DNA from: CAZPAN01 sp964428485
GTDB lineage: Bacteria > Actinomycetota > Coriobacteriia > Coriobacteriales > CADBOM01
Direction: 5' to 3'
Assembly (NCBI GenBank): GCA_964428485.1
Contig: CAYRYP010000002.1
Span: forward strand, 1 to 54,227
DNA: 54,227 nucleotides
The position numbers were made by a program, and so were the translations under genes. Below, piece after piece: positions 1-8,203 of the stretch. The stretch's first letter is position 1. Every line of letters starts with the position of its first letter. A model generated the notes under the pieces. It worked only from the letters and a program-made list of their open reading frames with translations. It had not been told where the DNA came from and did not search any database.

Positions 1-285
1 AAGGTGCACGCTCCTGGCTAGGCACGCTTAGGCACGCTCATCCGTCGGTTGTTTCCGAAAACATATATGTGCGAACAATTGGCTGGCAACGATCAATCCC
101 TGCGAGTATCATTGCTCGAATAAATAATGTGACTCCGGCGAGTTTTGAGGGGCTATCTCGGCCCACGGGTAGTATTCTTTTCAAGATGGTATTCCAGCCA
201 CAGAAAAGGTAACCCTGGCGATATAGAACTGAGTCCGCGCCGGGACGCATTCGCCAGGAAAAGGAGAGCAAAGGAGCGTTCGACC
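1..285. other. Left-edge gene-free stretch
   Basis: No convincing gene lies here. A minus-strand open frame at 38-271 has no family resemblance and no good ribosome site, so I leave it out. An exact 10-base tandem duplication (TAGGCACGCT twice, 19-38) is present. I could not find a promoter with both boxes at proper spacing. The last 20 bases carry the ribosome-binding site of the following radical SAM gene. Confidence 0.5.
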
Positions 286-1695
286 ATGGCAGACATGGGG
301 ACCAAGGTCAAGGCCTTCGCAGTCAAAAAGGCATTGACCTATCTAAATGAGAACCCAGAGAAGGGCTTCGACAGGATCATGAAGCTCGTCGGCATGATGG
401 ATGACACTGATTTCTTCAAGGGACAGCGCGACCTCATTCAGGAGGTCCTCGGCAATCCGGATAGCAACTGGTACAAGCTCATCATGAGCCTCTGGACCGA
501 CGTGCACCCCAACATCCGCGCCGCTCTCTTTGAGAAGTTCATCGTCAATGCGACAATCTTTGGCTCCCAAAGGCAGGAGCAGGTCAAGGCTCAGTACGGC
601 GTCAACGTCCCCTGGGCTATCCTGATCGACCCCACCACCGCCTGCAACCTCGAGTGCACCGGATGCTGGGCCGCCGGGTTCGGCCACCAGACGAGCATGA
701 CCATCGAGAAGATGGATGACATTATCAAGCAAGCCAAGGAGATGGGCACCCACATGTTCATCTACACTGGTGGCGAGCCTCTGATCCGCAAGAAGGACAT
801 TATCACCCTCTGCGAGAAGCACGATGACTGCGAGTTTTTGGCCTTCACCAACGGAACCCTCATCGACGATGACTTCGCCAAGGAGATGGTCCGCGTTGGA
901 AACTTCATCCCCGCGATCTCCATCGAGGGCTATGAGGAGACCACCGACGCCCGTCGCGGCAGCGGAACCTACCAGAAGGTCATGGAGGCCATGAAGATCC
1001 TCCGCGAGAACAAGTGCCTCTTCGGTGTTTCCTGCTGCTATACCTCGCAGAACTCCAAGACCATCGGCAGCGAGGAGTACTTCGACTTCCTGATTGACCA
1101 GGGCTGCAAGTTCGCCTGGCTCTTCACCTACATGCCCGTTGGAGTGGGTGCTCCGACCGATCTGATCGCCACCGCAGAGGACCGTAAGTTCATGTACGAT
1201 GCGGTTCGCACATTCCGTACCACCAAGCCGCTCTTCACGATGGACTTCTGGAACGATGGCGAGTTCGTCGACGGTTGCATCGCTGGCGGTCGTTACTACC
1301 TGCACATCAACGCCAACGGCGACGTTGAGCCCTGTGCGTTCATCCACTACTCCGATACCAACATCTACGAGCACACCCTGCTCGAGGCCTACCAGCGCCC
1401 GCTGTTCCAGGCCTACAAGAACAACCAGCCGTTCAATGAGAACATGCTGCGTCCCTGCCCGCTGCTGGACAACAAGGATGTGCTCGCCAAGATGGTCCAC
1501 GAGTCTGGCGCGCACTCCACCGACATGCAGGAGATCGAGGATGTCGACAGTCTGTGCGCGAAGTGTCACAGCGCTGCGGACAACTGGGCACCCGTCGCCG
1601 ACGACTTGTGGGCCAACTCTCACTGGATCACCAGCAAGCGCCGCAAGCAGAACGCCGCGAAGATCTACGCCACCCCCAACGCCAAGAGCGAGTAG
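286..1695 (+). CDS. Radical SAM/SPASM-type protein
   Basis: This 469-residue protein carries the radical SAM signature Cys120-x3-Cys124-x2-Cys127 (CNLECTGC), which binds the [4Fe-4S] cluster that cleaves S-adenosylmethionine, followed by a TGGEP motif. The C-terminal third has further cysteines (GCIAGG, EPCAF, RPCP, CAKC), as in SPASM domains that hold auxiliary Fe-S clusters. About 115 residues of helical, charged sequence precede the radical SAM core. I chose ATG 286 because AAAGGAG lies 9 bases upstream and the longer frame starting at 145 has no such site. The substrate is unknown. It lies just upstream of the hydrogenase genes, separated by an assembly gap, so a link in metabolism or maturation is possible but unproven. 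Family assignment is firm, function is not. Confidence 0.88.
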   Translation: MADMGTKVKAFAVKKALTYLNENPEKGFDRIMKLVGMMDDTDFFKGQRDLIQEVLGNPDSNWYKLIMSLWTDVHPNIRAALFEKFIVNATIFGSQRQEQVKAQYGVNVPWAILIDPTTACNLECTGCWAAGFGHQTSMTIEKMDDIIKQAKEMGTHMFIYTGGEPLIRKKDIITLCEKHDDCEFLAFTNGTLIDDDFAKEMVRVGNFIPAISIEGYEETTDARRGSGTYQKVMEAMKILRENKCLFGVSCCYTSQNSKTIGSEEYFDFLIDQGCKFAWLFTYMPVGVGAPTDLIATAEDRKFMYDAVRTFRTTKPLFTMDFWNDGEFVDGCIAGGRYYLHINANGDVEPCAFIHYSDTNIYEHTLLEAYQRPLFQAYKNNQPFNENMLRPCPLLDNKDVLAKMVHESGAHSTDMQEIEDVDSLCAKCHSAADNWAPVADDLWANSHWITSKRRKQNAAKIYATPNAKSE

Positions 1696-1730
1696 GCGAG
1701 AACTTCGAGATAATCTAGTTCGGCCGAGGT

Positions 1731-1830
1731 NNNNNNNNNNNNNNNNNNNNNNNNNNNNNNNNNNNNNNNNNNNNNNNNNNNNNNNNNNNNNNNNNNNNNN
1801 NNNNNNNNNNNNNNNNNNNNNNNNNNNNNN
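1731..1830. other. Assembly gap of 100 N
   Basis: Exactly 100 N, the conventional size for a gap of unknown length. The base string CGAGGT ends the left contig (1725-1730) and starts the right contig (1831-1836), so the two ends could simply overlap and the true intergenic distance may be only about 45 bases. Extra genes hidden here cannot be excluded. Confidence 0.95.
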
Positions 1831-1843
1831 CGAGGTGGCTATC

Positions 1844-3787
1844 GTGTCCTTGGAAATCGTAGGGTTTCTGATCCTATTTCCACTGGTGCCCGCTGCGCTG
1901 ATATGGGTGGTTCGTAACGCACGGTTTCGCAACGCGGTCACCTTCATCGGCAGCGCTGTCATAATCGTGGCTTCGATTGCGCTCGCCGCGATGCATCTCG
2001 TTGGCAGCCCCGTCTACATCTCGTTCGACTCCACCGTCGTGAGCTGGATACTGTTCGCGGTGGACATGCTGATGTGCCTCATCGTCTTGGTTCAGGCGAT
2101 CAGGCACAGACGCTGGCTTGCTCTCGTGCTCGCGCTGATCCAGGCATCTGTCGTATGCGCTATCGAGTTCACCGTGGCCCACGACATACATGTCGCCAAC
2201 GGCCTCTACGTCGATTCCCTCAGCGCGATCATGGTGCTCATGATCGGGGTGATCGGCAGTCTCATCTGCATCTACGCGGTTGGCTACATGCGCGATTTTG
2301 CCTCTCTTCATGAGGGAGACGAGCGCAGGCAGCCACTCTTCTTCTCGCTGATGTTCGTGTTTCTGTCGGCGATGTTTCTGATCGTCCTCTCCGACAATCT
2401 CTCCTGGATGTTCGCCGGCTGGGAGGTCACCACCGTCTGCTCGTTCCTTCTCATCGGCTATACCCGCACCGAGACCGCCATCAACAACTGCTTCAGGCAG
2501 GTATACATGAACCTGATCGGAGGAATCGCGTTTGGGGCTGCGATCCTGCTGGTGGGGTTCTCTCAGCAGATACTCTCGCTGTCCGAGCTCGTAGCAATGG
2601 CCAGCTCCGGAGCTCTCGTCTCCGCCGCTCTCATGCTGCCGGTTGCGCTGCTGGCGGTCTCCGGCCTGATCAAATCCGCCCAGGCTCCGTTTCACTCATG
2701 GCTGCTGGGGGCGATGGTCGCACCCACTCCCACAAGCGCACTCCTGCACTCATCCACGATGGTGAAGGCGGGTGTCTTTCTGTTGGTGAAGCTCTCGCCC
2801 TGCCTGGGCATGAACTTTCCGGGCATGATGGTGGTGTTTGTGGGCGGTGCGACGTTTCTGTTCACCTCGCTGATGGCGGTTGCCCAAACCGACGCCAAGC
2901 GCGTTCTCGCGTACTCGACCGTCGCTAACCTCGGGCTCGTGGCGTTGTGCGCCGGCATCGGAACCGTCGAGGGGGTTTGGGCCGCAACGTTTCTCATGGT
3001 CTTCCACGCGGCAACCAAGGCGATGCTCTTCATGTGTGTTGGGACGGCGGAGCACCACATCGGCTCGCGAGACATCGAGTGCATGGACAACCTCTTCGTT
3101 CGCATGCCGAGGTTGGCGCGCATAATGGGGGCGGGGATGCTGTGCATGTTCGTGGCGCCCTTCGGTATGCTTGTCTCCAAGTGGGCCACCATGGTCTCGG
3201 TCGTCGATGCCGGTAACCTGATCGCACTGATGCTCGTAGCCTTCGGCAGCGCCCCCACGTTCTTCTTCTGGGCGAAGTGGCTCGGTAAGATTAGCGCCGT
3301 CGGCCCCACCGCCGACAACGTTGAGGGTGGGGTCCATCGCTGCGAGTGGGTGGCGGTAGGAACGTGCATCGCGCTCTCCCTCGCTCTGTGTGTTGCGATG
3401 CCGGCCGCCTCGTCGCTCGTGGTCACACCATACGCCGACATGATGTTTACCGCCGAGGTTGTGGGGGTCAACGCTACGATCGGGCCAGAACCCTACCTGA
3501 TCTTCACGGCGGCGCTCACTGTTGTTCTGATGGTGCTGTACCTCGCGATGTTCAACCGAGACCACGTTCGTAGACGGAGCGTCTACATGGCCGGAATCTC
3601 CACCGACCCCGACAAGCGGGAGTTCATGGGGGCGATGGGTATGCGCCGAGTCGCCACCACGGCCAACTGGACCATAGTCGAGTGGTTCTCAGAGCGGGTT
3701 CTCGATAGGCCCGCATGCATCGTCTGCATCGTGCTTATATGCGCGGGACTGGTTGCCTCGGCACTCGGAGGGGGTGCCCTTCTGTGA
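1844..3787 (+). CDS. echA: Ech hydrogenase membrane subunit EchA (NuoL/HycC-like)
   Basis: A 647-residue polytopic membrane protein of the NuoL/MrpA antiporter-like family, the proposed ion-translocating subunit of energy-converting hydrogenases. The family core is visible: WEVTTVCSFLLIGY, then the lysine-bearing KSAQAPFHSWLLGAM followed by PTPTSALLHSSTMVKAG, and later FHAATKAMLF. Hydrophobic segments run through the whole length, with a final helix near the C-terminus. I place the start at GTG 1844, which has GAGGTGG 5 bases upstream, immediately right of the assembly gap. The frame stays open into the gap, so a longer protein cannot be strictly excluded. It overlaps echB by four bases (GTGA), which points to translational coupling. 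The order echA-B-C-DE-F supports Ech over the larger formate hydrogenlyase clusters. Confidence 0.88.
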   Translation: MSLEIVGFLILFPLVPAALIWVVRNARFRNAVTFIGSAVIIVASIALAAMHLVGSPVYISFDSTVVSWILFAVDMLMCLIVLVQAIRHRRWLALVLALIQASVVCAIEFTVAHDIHVANGLYVDSLSAIMVLMIGVIGSLICIYAVGYMRDFASLHEGDERRQPLFFSLMFVFLSAMFLIVLSDNLSWMFAGWEVTTVCSFLLIGYTRTETAINNCFRQVYMNLIGGIAFGAAILLVGFSQQILSLSELVAMASSGALVSAALMLPVALLAVSGLIKSAQAPFHSWLLGAMVAPTPTSALLHSSTMVKAGVFLLVKLSPCLGMNFPGMMVVFVGGATFLFTSLMAVAQTDAKRVLAYSTVANLGLVALCAGIGTVEGVWAATFLMVFHAATKAMLFMCVGTAEHHIGSRDIECMDNLFVRMPRLARIMGAGMLCMFVAPFGMLVSKWATMVSVVDAGNLIALMLVAFGSAPTFFFWAKWLGKISAVGPTADNVEGGVHRCEWVAVGTCIALSLALCVAMPAASSLVVTPYADMMFTAEVVGVNATIGPEPYLIFTAALTVVLMVLYLAMFNRDHVRRRSVYMAGISTDPDKREFMGAMGMRRVATTANWTIVEWFSERVLDRPACIVCIVLICAGLVASALGGGALL

Positions 3788-4665
3788 ACATGATGGTCTT
3801 CTCTATAGTGGGAGCGGTCGCCTTCGTGGTCGTCGGCCCATTTCTAGGGATGCTGATCGCGGGCGTCGATCGCAGGATCACTGCTCGGATGCAGCGCAGG
3901 GTCGGTCCGCCCATCTTGCAGCCGCTCTACGATGTGGCCAAGCTCCTTAACAAGGATAGGGTCGCGGTGAACGGCGTCATCGATTTCTACGTGATGATCG
4001 CCTTGATCACGGCGGTTATAGCGGGAGTCATATTCTTCTCCGGGGGCAATCTACTGCTGTCGGTATTCATGCTCACGCTCTCCTCGCTGTTTGTGGTGAT
4101 CGCTGCCTACAGTGCAAGATCGCCATATTCCGACGTAGGAGCTCAGAGGGAGAACCTGCAGGTCATGGCCTACGAGCCGCTTATGCTGCTGATGCCAATG
4201 GCGGTCTATCTCGCGTGTGGATCTCCCGATGTGGCGGCGCTATCGTTCGGCGAGCTCCCGCTTATCGCGAGCATCCCACTGGTGTTCCTCGCGTTCCTGT
4301 TCATTCTCACGATCAAACTCCACAAGTCGCCGTTCGATCTCGCACAGTCCCACCACATGCATCAGGAGATCGTGCGGGGGGTCACGACGGAGATGAGCGG
4401 CCGCACGCTCGCGATGATAGAGATTATGGATTGGTACGAGACGGTTCTTCTCTTGGGCATGGTGGGTATGTTCTTTGTGAACTCGGCCTGGTGGTCGTGG
4501 ATAATCGCCATCGTGGTCGCTGCCCTCGCCCTCATCCTGGAGATTCTCATCGACAACAACTCCGCGCGAGTTAAGTGGAAGACTCTTCTTACGGCTTCGT
4601 GGTTGGTTACGTTCGTGCTCGTGGGCATCAATCTGGCCTTCCTGCAGTTTGCGGCGGTCCTGTAG
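3784..4665 (+). CDS. echB: Ech hydrogenase membrane subunit EchB (NuoH/HycD-like)
   Basis: A 293-residue membrane protein of the NuoH/HycD family, which anchors the soluble hydrogenase arm to the membrane domain and forms part of the ion path. Family features visible are RITARMQRRVGPPILQPLYD near the N-terminus, then SARSPYSDVGAQRENLQ, and KSPFDLAQSHHMHQEIVRGV in a cytoplasmic loop, the counterpart of the acidic E-channel loop of complex I. GTG 3784 is chosen because GGAGGGG lies about 10 bases upstream and it overlaps the echA stop. ATG 3790 and 3793 are alternatives that would shorten the protein by two or three residues. The next gene follows 18 bases after the stop. Confidence 0.9.
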   Translation: MNMMVFSIVGAVAFVVVGPFLGMLIAGVDRRITARMQRRVGPPILQPLYDVAKLLNKDRVAVNGVIDFYVMIALITAVIAGVIFFSGGNLLLSVFMLTLSSLFVVIAAYSARSPYSDVGAQRENLQVMAYEPLMLLMPMAVYLACGSPDVAALSFGELPLIASIPLVFLAFLFILTIKLHKSPFDLAQSHHMHQEIVRGVTTEMSGRTLAMIEIMDWYETVLLLGMVGMFFVNSAWWSWIIAIVVAALALILEILIDNNSARVKWKTLLTASWLVTFVLVGINLAFLQFAAVL

Positions 4666-4683
4666 AGGCTTTAGAGGTGCGAG

Positions 4684-5346
4684 ATGAGAATAGGAAAAGG
4701 AAACAAGACATCCACCGGGCTCTCGCCATGGGTGCTTCACTACAACGGATCGAGTTGCAACGGCTGCGACATCGAGGTTCTGGCGACTTTCACTCCGCGG
4801 TTTGACGTGGAGAGGTTCGGGATCCTGAACACCGGAAACCCCAAGCACGCCGACATACTGCTGATCACGGGTGGCATCAACAACCAGAACATCCCGGTTC
4901 TGCAGCAGCTCTATACCCAGATGCTCGAGCCCAAGGTGGTTGTGGCATGCGGGGTGTGCGCGTGCAGCGGCGGCATCTTCCGCGAGTGCTACAACACGGT
5001 GGGTGGGGCCGATTCGGTCATCCCCGTCGATGTCTACGCTCCCGGATGCGCGGTGCGCCCCGAGGCTATCATCGATGCGGTGATCGAGGGGGTCGAGATC
5101 CTGGAGCGCAGGAGGCGTAAGCTGCGCGATGGGCTGCCGATCGACGCCGGCACCCTGGCCTCCACCCCAGACGAGGGAGTCGCCGCACCCAATGTCCCGA
5201 TCGACTCTATCGGGACTGGGCTGGTGGACCCGACGCTTCCGCGTGACGTGAGGGCAGGGGAGATCTTACGCGAGAGACAGGTGTTCATTCCCGCTCCTCG
5301 CAAGAAGGCGGAGAGCGGTTCTTCGGAAGGTGATCAGCGTGGCTGA
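4684..5346 (+). CDS. echC: Ech hydrogenase small subunit EchC (NuoB-like)
   Basis: A 220-residue NuoB/HycG-family protein that should carry the single proximal [4Fe-4S] cluster passing electrons to the nickel-iron site. The four expected ligands are visible: Cys25 and Cys28 in SSCNGCDIEV, Cys89 in VVACGVC, and Cys122 in APGCAVRPEAI. About 70 residues after the conserved core form a polar tail of no recognisable fold. The ATG is preceded by AGAGGTG at good spacing. The 3' end overlaps the start of the fused echDE gene by eight bases. The gene is expected to act with the large subunit at the inner face of the membrane. Confidence 0.92.
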   Translation: MRIGKGNKTSTGLSPWVLHYNGSSCNGCDIEVLATFTPRFDVERFGILNTGNPKHADILLITGGINNQNIPVLQQLYTQMLEPKVVVACGVCACSGGIFRECYNTVGGADSVIPVDVYAPGCAVRPEAIIDAVIEGVEILERRRRKLRDGLPIDAGTLASTPDEGVAAPNVPIDSIGTGLVDPTLPRDVRAGEILRERQVFIPAPRKKAESGSSEGDQRG

Positions 5347-6991
5347 CAACGTTGGAGGTTTTCGGACGAGAGTTGCTGAGGTGGGGCTCCATGCGTCAGG
5401 CGCGATGATTGGGGCGGTGCCGGTCTTCGACGTGTTGCCTCTAGACATTGACCGGGTGGTCGAGGAGGCAGCGCAAAGACGCGCCGCCGATTGGCGCATG
5501 ATCCAGATATGTGCCTCGACGGTGGAGGATGGGGTTGAGCTCACGTACACCTTCATCAAGGGCATTGACGGGGAGTGTCTCGTTGTGGTGGTCCCGGATG
5601 GCGCGACGATACCCTCCATAACCGGCCAGTATCCCATCGCGTTCGTCTACGAAAATGAGATTCAGGACCTCTATGGCATCCGCGTCGAAGGACTTACTCC
5701 CGACTTCAAGGGGAGCTTCTACAATGTGTCCATCCCGGCTCCGATGAACCCGAGGGCCTCTGAGGAGGGTGAGTCCGTCGCCTCGGATGACGCGTCCGAG
5801 ATGCAGTCCCGTCCAGCCCAGCCGACGGATGGCGATGGCCGCGCGCTCGATGGCGCCGTCACCACCGAAGGACCGCACGGTTCGGATAGTCCCGAGGCAC
5901 CCAAGCGCACGGTGATCCCGTTTGGGCCGCAGCACCCTGTTCTCCCCGAGCCGTTGCATCTGAGCTTGGAGTTGGAGGACGAGCGCGTGGTGGCGGCGAT
6001 TCCCCAGATGGGATTTGTGCACAGGGGGCTCGAGAAGCTGGTGCAGCTCAAGGACTATCAGCACTTTGTCCACGTCGCCGAGCGCATATGCGGGATATGC
6101 AGCTTTGGCCACAGCTACGGCTATTCCCAGTCGGTCGAGCAGCTCATGGGAATCGAGATACCGCCAAGGGCTGACTTCCTGCGGGTGATATGGAACGAGT
6201 TGTCCAGGATCCACAGTCACCTGATGTGGCTGGGGCTCATGGCCGACGCCTTCGGGTTCGAGAATCTCTTCTACCAGTGCTGGAGCCTCCGCGAGGTGGT
6301 ACTCAACATCTTCGAGCGCACGGCCGGCGGCAGGGTCATTCTGTCGGTATGCAACGTCGGCGGGGTTAACCTCGATATCGTGGACGCTGATCTCAGGCAG
6401 ATCCTCGACGAGATCATGGAGATGCAGGTGGAGTACCGAAAGATCACCCGCGCCTTCCTGGACGATGTTACGGTCAGGAGTCGTCTCGTGGGGGTGGGAA
6501 TTTTGCCCAAGGAGGATGCGATCAGGCTCGGTTGCGTCGGTCCCTTCGCACGTGCCTCGGGGGTCGCCATCGACGTGAGGGCTCACGGCATCGGGGCGTA
6601 TGCCTCGATTGAGGGCTTCGAGCCGGTCACGACGGATGACTGTGACGGCTTCGGTAGGGTGTGGGTGCGCATCGAGGAGGTCAACCAGTCCATCGACATC
6701 ATCAGAGAGCTCGTCTCCAAGATCCCGCAGGGTCCTGTTTCCGTGAAGGTCAAGCCGTCGGAGAAGCCGGAGGCAGGTTCACGTGCCCTCGTCAGGATCG
6801 AGCAGCCCCGTGGGGAGGCCCTCTACTTGACAAAGGGCAACGGCACCAAGTTCCTCGACAGGTTTCGCGTGCGAACCCCCACGAGCCAAAACCTTGCCGG
6901 TCTGCTGAAGATACTCGAGGGATGCGACCTGGCGGACGTGCCGATCAACATCTTGACGATCGATCCGTGCATAAGCTGTACCGAGAGGTAG
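5339..6991 (+). CDS. Fused EchD-EchE: NuoC-like domain plus [NiFe] large subunit
   Basis: A 550-residue fusion. Residues 1 to about 136 resemble the 30-kDa NuoC/EchD subunit (ITGQYPIAFVYENEIQDLYGI). Residues about 137-188 are a Ser/Asp/Glu-rich linker. The rest is the hydrogenase large subunit, beginning TVIPFGPQHPVLPEP. The N-terminal nickel motif is Cys251-Gly-Ile-Cys254 (RICGICSFGHS) and the C-terminal one is Cys544-Ile-Ser-Cys547 (DPCISCTER). The protein stops at Arg550, where the maturation protease would normally cut, so there is no C-terminal extension. The same fusion occurs in HycE of E. coli, but HycE has an extension. I chose GTG 5339 because GGAAGG lies 8 bases upstream. GTG 5330 is the alternative. 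The active site should produce or use hydrogen with ferredoxin. Confidence 0.92.
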   Translation: MADNVGGFRTRVAEVGLHASGAMIGAVPVFDVLPLDIDRVVEEAAQRRAADWRMIQICASTVEDGVELTYTFIKGIDGECLVVVVPDGATIPSITGQYPIAFVYENEIQDLYGIRVEGLTPDFKGSFYNVSIPAPMNPRASEEGESVASDDASEMQSRPAQPTDGDGRALDGAVTTEGPHGSDSPEAPKRTVIPFGPQHPVLPEPLHLSLELEDERVVAAIPQMGFVHRGLEKLVQLKDYQHFVHVAERICGICSFGHSYGYSQSVEQLMGIEIPPRADFLRVIWNELSRIHSHLMWLGLMADAFGFENLFYQCWSLREVVLNIFERTAGGRVILSVCNVGGVNLDIVDADLRQILDEIMEMQVEYRKITRAFLDDVTVRSRLVGVGILPKEDAIRLGCVGPFARASGVAIDVRAHGIGAYASIEGFEPVTTDDCDGFGRVWVRIEEVNQSIDIIRELVSKIPQGPVSVKVKPSEKPEAGSRALVRIEQPRGEALYLTKGNGTKFLDRFRVRTPTSQNLAGLLKILEGCDLADVPINILTIDPCISCTER

Positions 6992-6994
6992 GGC

Positions 6995-7342
6995 GTGGTT
7001 GCGATGAAGTTCTTCAAGCTGGGGAAGAGATCGCTTTCGGGCATGGTGTCGGAGCCCGACACCGTACGCTATCCGGAGGTTTCATACGAGCCCCATATCA
7101 ACTCTAAGGGCAGCATGGAGATCGACATGGATGAGTGCGTTTTGTGCGGGATGTGCGCGAGGGGCTGCCCCACCTACGCGATAGTTGTGGACAAGGGCAA
7201 CAAGACCTGGAAAATCAACCACTTCATGTGTATACAGTGTGAGGCATGTATGCGCGCGTGCCCTAAGCAATGCCTCTACGTGAGACCCCATTGGCAGAGC
7301 CCATCTACCAACCGCCACGACTGGCATGTCTTTACCGCGTAA
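6995..7342 (+). CDS. echF: Ech hydrogenase ferredoxin-like subunit EchF
   Basis: A 115-residue iron-sulfur protein with two [4Fe-4S] motifs, CVLCGMCARGCP and CIQCEACMRACP, matching the NuoI/HycF/EchF family that relays electrons between soluble ferredoxin and the small subunit. It begins three bases after the fused large-subunit gene, so it is surely in the same operon. GTG 6995 is preceded by GAGAGG. ATG 7004, three codons later, is a possible alternative. It is the last gene of the cluster; no hyp maturation genes or HycI-type protease follow. The C-terminus beyond the second cluster is short and polar. Confidence 0.9.
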   Translation: MVAMKFFKLGKRSLSGMVSEPDTVRYPEVSYEPHINSKGSMEIDMDECVLCGMCARGCPTYAIVVDKGNKTWKINHFMCIQCEACMRACPKQCLYVRPHWQSPSTNRHDWHVFTA

Positions 7343-7404
7343 GTCGATGAAGTGGCCGGCGGCAAAGGTGGGCAGGTGCAGGCGAAGGGTTGGTGCCCTC
7401 CCGG

Positions 7405-7413
7405 TGATATGAT
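7405..7413 (+). promoter_or_regulatory. Extended -10 promoter candidate for pgsA
   Basis: TGATATGAT is an extended -10 element (TG, one base, TATGAT at 7408-7413). No -35 box at 16-18 bases is convincing, as is common for extended -10 promoters. It would give a leader of about 70 bases before pgsA and separate that operon from the hydrogenase genes. Confidence 0.4.
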
Positions 7414-7489
7414 GTCTTCGGATGCGCCCGCGATCGCTCGCCGTTCTCGGCTGCCCCAGGGCGCGGTCGGGAATTTGAGAGGAGGATCG

Positions 7490-8203
7490 ATGGGAGACAC
7501 GAAGTCAGGTCGCCAGAATAATGCCGGCGCCGACGGCGCAGGTCCTCCCTTTTGGCGCACCGGTGAGGATCGCATCCTTACTCTTCCCAACATCATTTCA
7601 TTGCTTCGCCTAATCATGATCCCGGTCTTCTTTGTGGTCTACGTCTTCTATGGACAAGTGATCCTAGGCGCCATCATCTTCGCGGCTGCAGCGGCTACCG
7701 ACTGGCTTGATGGCCAGATCGCCAGGGGTACCAACAGCGTCACCAAGCTGGGCAAGTTGCTGGATCCGTTTAACGACCGTGTACTTCTCATATTCGGGGT
7801 GATCGCGATCTTCGTCACCGGACGCATCCCCCTGTGGATCATGATCCTTGTATTCGCGCGTGACATAATCTTGGGAATCCTCCTTCTCTGGATGAAGAGG
7901 ACCCACGGCAACGAGATCACGGTGGCCTACGTTGGCAAGTTCGCCACCGCCTTCATGATGTTTGCTTTCTGCATGCTGATGCTCAACTGGCCGTTGGTCG
8001 GCGGGCTCGACTGGTTCGAGATATCATGGCTGCCAGGTTTCGGCGCGGGTGACGTGTCGCTCGGCATTTTCTTCGCGTATGTGGGCGTCGTCCTCCAGTG
8101 GATCGCCGCCGCCCTCTATCTCTACAGGGGGATCAGGTATGGGACCACGGCGGCAGACCATGGCATCTCCAATACCTCCGACAGAGAAGGAAAGGTCGCC
8201 TAG
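7490..8203 (+). CDS. pgsA: CDP-alcohol phosphatidyltransferase, PgsA-like
   Basis: A 237-residue membrane enzyme of phospholipid synthesis. It likely transfers the phosphatidyl group from CDP-diacylglycerol to glycerol 3-phosphate, giving phosphatidylglycerol phosphate. The family signature D-x2-D-G-x2-A-R-x8-9-G-x3-D-x3-D is complete: DWLDGQIARG followed by GKLLDPFNDR, where the aspartates bind the metal ions. Several hydrophobic helices surround it. I chose ATG 7490, preceded by GAGAGGAGG, instead of the open frame extending upstream to 7352. The stop touches the start of the VanW-family gene with no spacer, implying one operon. The exact alcohol acceptor cannot be read from sequence; phosphatidylinositol-phosphate synthase is a less likely alternative. 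Confidence 0.85.
   Translation: MGDTKSGRQNNAGADGAGPPFWRTGEDRILTLPNIISLLRLIMIPVFFVVYVFYGQVILGAIIFAAAAATDWLDGQIARGTNSVTKLGKLLDPFNDRVLLIFGVIAIFVTGRIPLWIMILVFARDIILGILLLWMKRTHGNEITVAYVGKFATAFMMFAFCMLMLNWPLVGGLDWFEISWLPGFGAGDVSLGIFFAYVGVVLQWIAAALYLYRGIRYGTTAADHGISNTSDREGKVA

Noticed and set aside
343..1962. Long minus-strand open frame across the radical SAM gene and the gap
   Set aside because: It lies antisense to a well-supported gene, spans the N block and has no recognisable motif. Such shadows are expected in GC-rich coding DNA.
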